A stretch of 10,012 nucleotides of DNA from Sulfurimonas sp. (GTDB lineage: Bacteria > Campylobacterota > Campylobacteria > Campylobacterales > Sulfurimonadaceae): assembly GCA_027047745.1 (NCBI GenBank), contig JALTUB010000386.1, positions 1 to 10,012 on the forward strand, read 5' to 3'. Shown here one piece after another: positions 6,739 through 10,012 of this stretch. The translations under genes were made by a program, and so were the position numbers. Each line of letters begins with the position of its first letter. The stretch's first letter is position 1. Under the pieces are notes generated by a model, which was not told the DNA's origin, made no database searches, and saw only the letters and a program-made list of their open reading frames with translations.

Positions 6739-8252
6739 TGTTAAGTCATAAGCTAACTCATAACCTTAAACTAGAGCTTTATGAACCTGCAGAACTTGAT
6801 ACTAATATAAGCGTAAAAAACTATCTTCTTTTTGCTAGGTTAAATGATGAAGTCACAGCCTTTGCAAGTGAGCAGTATTTCACTCAAGCTAGTAACTACT
6901 ATACAAAATTAACAGACGAATATCCTCTTGTTTTACTTGATGAAGATTCCTATGACAGACTCTACAACCAGTTTTTAGAACTTCGCACAGATAAAGCTAT
7001 AGAGACAATGCAAGAAGATTCTGAGATAGAAGTAGATGAAGATATATCACTTACAGATTTTCTTCGTACATCTAGTGATATTTTAACAAGTGAAGAGTCT
7101 GCTCCTATCATAAAGTTTGTAAATGCACTTTTTTATCAAGCTGTTAAGAAAAAGGCATCTGATATTCATATAGAAGTACAAGAAAACAAAGGGGAAGTTC
7201 GCTTTCGTGTAGATGGAATGCTTGCCAAAAATGCCGACTTAGATAAAAAGGTAGTAAATCTTATAATAAGCCGCATAAAAGTTATCTCAAATCTTGATAT
7301 ATCTGAAAAAAGGATTCCACAAGATGGACGGACACAGATAAAAATTGCTGGTGAAGTGCTTGATATTCGTGTTTCTATCTTACCTACATTTTACGGGGAA
7401 AGAGTTGTTATGCGTTTACTTATGCAAAGCTCTCAAATCCCTGAGATATATGAGCTAGGGTTCAGTGAGTACCTCATCAAAGATGTAAAAAAACTACTGC
7501 AACATTCACATGGGATTATTTTAGTTACTGGTCCAACTGGTTCAGGAAAAACAACCTCACTACACTCTTTTTTAAGAGAGGTCGAAGCTCCTCATAAAAA
7601 CCTTATAACAGTTGAAGACCCAGTTGAGTACAAGAGTGACAATATTGCTCAAATCCAAGTAAATGAAAAAGTAGGACTAACTTTTGCATCTTCTCTGCGT
7701 TCTATCCTTAGGCAAGACCCTGATGTTATCATGATAGGAGAGATAAGGGATGAAGAGACTGCGTCCATAGCAGTAAGAGCAGCACTTACAGGACACCTTG
7801 TCTTCTCAACCCTTCATACAAACTCTGCAGCAGCAACCATATCAAGGCTATCGGATATGAAGATAGAACCATTTTTGATAAGCTCTTCTCTTTTAGGAAT
7901 TTTAGCACAAAGACTCGTTAGAATTTTATGCACATCATGCAAAGAAGAAGATGATTTAGCAGAAAAATTTTCAAAAGATTATGACCTTCCTCAAAATGCA
8001 AAAATTTTCAAAGCAACAGGGTGTAAGACTTGTAACTATAGTGGTTATGAGGGAAGACGCTCCATAGGTGAACTTTTGATAATGAATGACTCCATAAAAG
8101 AGTTACTAAAAAACACTACTGATGAACATAGCATCAAAAATCATCTTGAGCAAGAGGGGATGAAGACGCTCTCTATGCAACTTAAAGAGATGCTACTCAA
8201 AGGAGAAACATCTCTTGAAGAGGCCATTCGTATTGGCTTAGATGATGCCTAA
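6738..8252 (+). CDS. gspE: T2SS assembly ATPase GspE
   Basis: GspE is the hexameric cytoplasmic ATPase that powers pseudopilus assembly. The 504 residues match the family length. An N-terminal domain of about 110 residues, which in the family binds GspL, leads into the ATPase core. Visible motifs are the A-S-D-I-H-I-E entry to the core, Walker A G-P-T-G-S-G-K-T (265-272), the Asp box around V-E-D-P-V-E-Y, an atypical Walker B D-V-I-M-I-G-E-I-R-D (329-338) and the His box L-H-T-N. A zinc-type tetracysteine module is also present: C398-x2-C401 and C429-x2-C432. That module is typical of GspE and PilB and absent from retraction ATPases such as PilT. The start overlaps the gspD stop by one base (TAATG), with AAAGGA upstream at a good distance. 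All catalytic motifs look intact. Confidence 0.95.
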   Translation: MLSHKLTHNLKLELYEPAELDTNISVKNYLLFARLNDEVTAFASEQYFTQASNYYTKLTDEYPLVLLDEDSYDRLYNQFLELRTDKAIETMQEDSEIEVDEDISLTDFLRTSSDILTSEESAPIIKFVNALFYQAVKKKASDIHIEVQENKGEVRFRVDGMLAKNADLDKKVVNLIISRIKVISNLDISEKRIPQDGRTQIKIAGEVLDIRVSILPTFYGERVVMRLLMQSSQIPEIYELGFSEYLIKDVKKLLQHSHGIILVTGPTGSGKTTSLHSFLREVEAPHKNLITVEDPVEYKSDNIAQIQVNEKVGLTFASSLRSILRQDPDVIMIGEIRDEETASIAVRAALTGHLVFSTLHTNSAAATISRLSDMKIEPFLISSSLLGILAQRLVRILCTSCKEEDDLAEKFSKDYDLPQNAKIFKATGCKTCNYSGYEGRRSIGELLIMNDSIKELLKNTTDEHSIKNHLEQEGMKTLSMQLKEMLLKGETSLEEAIRIGLDDA

Positions 8253-8670
8253 GAGAGGTGCTTTTACACTTATAGAGGTCATGGTATCTGTCATGATTAT
8301 CTCTGTTGTTATTGCCGCTTTGTTGCAGATGAGAGGAAATACAAGCAACAAACTCATCCAACTAAACAAAATGAACCTAAGCAATCAATACACCTCTTTT
8401 CTTATCTCTGTAGATGATAAATACACAAAAGAAGATAGTCATATGGATATGAAGCGTCTTGTAGAAGAATTTGATTTAGATACAGATTTGAGAAAAAAAT
8501 TAAGCTCTATACCTCTTGAACTCTCTTACAAGAAAATCAAAACAATAGATATGAGTAAATCTGACAATGAAGGTAATAGCGAACAATCACAGATTGTATT
8601 TGAAATCGGACAAACAACAATGCACACAAAAAGCTTTACAAACAATCTTATAAGAGTACAACTGCAATGA
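8242..8670 (+). CDS. gspI: Minor pseudopilin, GspI type
   Basis: A 142-residue type IV prepilin-like protein. The leader M-M-P-K-R-G-A is followed by F-T-L-I-E-V and a hydrophobic helix to about residue 30. Cleavage after Ala7 places Phe at +1 and Glu at +5, as the family requires; cleavage after Gly6 would put Glu at +6, which is unlikely. The E-V-M-V-S start of the helix and the small globular domain fit GspI, the pseudopilin that nucleates the I-J-K tip complex. Placement just before a GspJ-like gene agrees. GspH is the alternative. The gene overlaps gspE by 11 bases. Two adjacent ATG codons (8242, 8245) can serve as start, and no well-spaced ribosome site is seen, so expression probably depends on translation of gspE. 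Confidence 0.7.
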   Translation: MMPKRGAFTLIEVMVSVMIISVVIAALLQMRGNTSNKLIQLNKMNLSNQYTSFLISVDDKYTKEDSHMDMKRLVEEFDLDTDLRKKLSSIPLELSYKKIKTIDMSKSDNEGNSEQSQIVFEIGQTTMHTKSFTNNLIRVQLQ

Positions 8671-9179
8671 AAAAAGCGTTTACTCTTATAGAACTTATGA
8701 TCTCCATCGTCATTTTAAGTATAATTATGCTTTTTCTTTATAAAGCATATTCAGGTCTCAATAAGTCAAATGTACTACTTAAAGAGAAGAGTGACATCTT
8801 AGTAAAAGAGCAGTTAGTTAAAAAAACGATTTATCTTGATATTACGACTGCTTTAAACAACTCGATAAAAATCATCAAACAAGACGCTCACACAGATGTT
8901 CTTTTTTTACAAACTGCTCACTCACTGCATAAAAGAATCAACCCCTATGTGGCTTACATCTTAAAAGAAAAGCAACTATATCGCTTGGAATCATTTAAAA
9001 AGTTTACAAACTACCCCCTAGATACGACAAGTAACTTTGTTGTTGATAAACTAAGTAAAGCAGACTCTTTTAGAGTTTACAAGTCACAAACAAAAGCAAA
9101 GCACACATACCTTGTGGCTTTACTTTCAAATAAAAAAGATAAAATACTTCTTAAAATACACGCTTTAAATGAAAAGTGA
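8667..9179 (+). CDS. gspJ: Minor pseudopilin, GspJ type
   Basis: A 170-residue prepilin-like protein with a three-residue basic leader, then A-F-T-L-I-E-L and a hydrophobic helix to about residue 26. Ala4 is at -1, Phe at +1 and Glu at +5. The globular part (about 35-170) is predicted from sequence to be mixed helix and beta, with no cysteines. Its size and its place right after the GspI-like gene fit GspJ, which in known systems binds GspI and GspK at the pseudopilus tip. The ATG overlaps the previous stop (ATGA); an AAGAG at 8652-8656 is a modest ribosome site. GspJ and GspI are hard to separate by eye from other minor pilins, so the letter is less certain than the class. Confidence 0.7.
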   Translation: MKKAFTLIELMISIVILSIIMLFLYKAYSGLNKSNVLLKEKSDILVKEQLVKKTIYLDITTALNNSIKIIKQDAHTDVLFLQTAHSLHKRINPYVAYILKEKQLYRLESFKKFTNYPLDTTSNFVVDKLSKADSFRVYKSQTKAKHTYLVALLSNKKDKILLKIHALNEK

Positions 9180-9199
9180 TCTTAAAAAAAGGATAAAAA

Positions 9200-10012
9200 A
9201 TGACACACAAAACACGCAATCTTCTACTTGCTAGTCTGTTTTTACTAAGTACAAATACATTTGCAGATGAAAATAATTTTACTTATTCAGCTTCCATCGT
9301 TGGAATGAACATGGACTATAAAGAGTATTCAACAACAGGAAATCTCTTAGATAGTGAGGCTTCACAATTTACAGATATTGGAGGTTTTGAAGTAGGATTG
9401 GATTATTTGTTCTCACAAGAAGAAAATAGTTACTCAAAGATAAACAGTTCTGTATTGTATGTAAGAGGTAACAGTGCCTATGTAGGTTCACTTTTGGGAA
9501 GTAATAAACCATACGGGAGCTCTACTTCAACAACTCTTAATGATATTGCTGATATTAGTATTGCTTACGATATTTATCACCCTATTAGCAACAAGTTTAC
9601 TTATAACTATGGTCTTGGTCTTGGTTATCGATACTGGAGAAGAGCATTGTCTGCTTCACAAGTAGAAACTTATCAGTGGTTATCTCTGCGACCAAATATC
9701 GGTATGAGTATGAAAATAAATTCAGACTTTAAAACCAGTGTAGATGTTTCATATCAGTATGGTATAAAACCAACAATGTATGCAAGTGATATTTCTTCAA
9801 CTTTTACTCTTGGTTCTGCTAATATTATAGAACTTGATTTGGGGCTAAGATATAGATTCAATGAGAAGATGGACTTTTTCACAGATTATGTTTTACAAAA
9901 ACAGACTATCGGTCAATCAGACAATGTAGTTTATGGTTCTAACACTTACTATGAGCCAGATAGCACTGCTTATAATCAATACTTAAAACTAGGTGTTTCT
10001 TTTAAATATTAA
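9200..10012 (+). CDS. Outer-membrane beta-barrel protein, family not recognised
   Basis: A 270-residue protein with a Sec signal peptide (cleavage after T-F-A, residue 22). It then shows about ten stretches of alternating polar and hydrophobic/aromatic residues separated by Ser/Thr/Asn-rich loops. It ends in G-V-S-F-K-Y, an aromatic C-terminus typical of proteins inserted by the Bam complex. A G-L-G-L-G-Y-R-Y-W-R-R strand lies near the middle. About ten strands suggests a small barrel of opacity-protein or omptin size, but I see no omptin catalytic pattern and do not name a function. It starts 20 bases after the gspJ stop, with AAGGA at 9189-9193 six bases upstream of the ATG, and no terminator intervenes. 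It could therefore be read through from the secretion operon. Unlike its neighbours it does not overlap the preceding gene. The stop codon is the last base of the window. Confidence 0.8.
   Translation: MTHKTRNLLLASLFLLSTNTFADENNFTYSASIVGMNMDYKEYSTTGNLLDSEASQFTDIGGFEVGLDYLFSQEENSYSKINSSVLYVRGNSAYVGSLLGSNKPYGSSTSTTLNDIADISIAYDIYHPISNKFTYNYGLGLGYRYWRRALSASQVETYQWLSLRPNIGMSMKINSDFKTSVDVSYQYGIKPTMYASDISSTFTLGSANIIELDLGLRYRFNEKMDFFTDYVLQKQTIGQSDNVVYGSNTYYEPDSTAYNQYLKLGVSFKY

Noticed and set aside
9140..9157. Two TAAAAT boxes before the barrel gene as a -10 promoter element
   Set aside because: Such hexamers are common in AT-rich DNA and I see no supporting -35 or extended -10 element; not reported as a promoter.
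108..9179. Type IV pilus assembly cluster instead of T2SS
   Set aside because: GspK with its alpha-domain, GspC with HR and PDZ domains, and no PilT, PilQ AMIN domain or PilP-like lipoprotein in the window all favour T2SS.

Overview
The window is almost entirely one dense plus-strand gene cluster encoding a type II secretion system (T2SS, Gsp). It holds the inner-membrane platform protein GspF, pseudopilins of GspK, GspI and GspJ type, GspL-, GspM-, GspN- and GspC-like assembly proteins, the secretin GspD and the ATPase GspE. An outer-membrane beta-barrel gene follows and ends at the last base of the window. The DNA is strongly AT-rich by eye. The proteins are rich in Lys, Ile, Asn and Ser, and the pseudopilin leaders read K-A-F-T-L-I-E (Ala, not Gly, before the cleavage site). 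Together these suggest a Campylobacterota (Epsilonproteobacteria) member, perhaps Sulfurimonas-like. That assignment is an inference from style; there is no marker gene in the window.

Layout: 1-111 is the 3' end of an unidentified gene. Then come gspF (108-1322), gspK (1323-2213), gspL-like (2197-3135, TTG start), gspM-like (3132-3539), gspN-like (3533-4066), gspC-like (start reassigned to 4050, end 4859), gspD (4846-6738), gspE (6738-8252), gspI-type (8242-8670), gspJ-type (8667-9179) and the beta-barrel gene (9200-10012). From position 1 to 9179 every stop codon overlaps or touches the next start, so the cluster is very probably one translationally coupled transcript. Its promoter lies upstream of the window. 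Only a 20-base gap separates gspJ from the barrel gene, and no terminator is visible there. No stretch longer than 20 bases lacks a gene.

Working model from family knowledge: GspE hydrolyses ATP in the cytoplasm and, through GspL/GspM and GspF, drives assembly of a periplasmic pseudopilus tipped by GspI, GspJ and GspK. GspC spans the inner membrane and periplasm and links the platform to the GspD channel in the outer membrane. The major pseudopilin GspG, GspH and the prepilin peptidase are not in the window and must be encoded elsewhere for the machine to work. The gene order F-K-L-M-N-C-D-E-I-J differs from the textbook C-to-N order, and GspL, GspM and GspN are shorter than the proteobacterial models. 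Whether the machine exports proteins or takes up DNA (as the related Campylobacter Cts system does) cannot be settled from the sequence. The PDZ-bearing GspC and the full pseudopilus-tip set favour protein secretion. I see no mobile element, CRISPR array, tRNA or rRNA.
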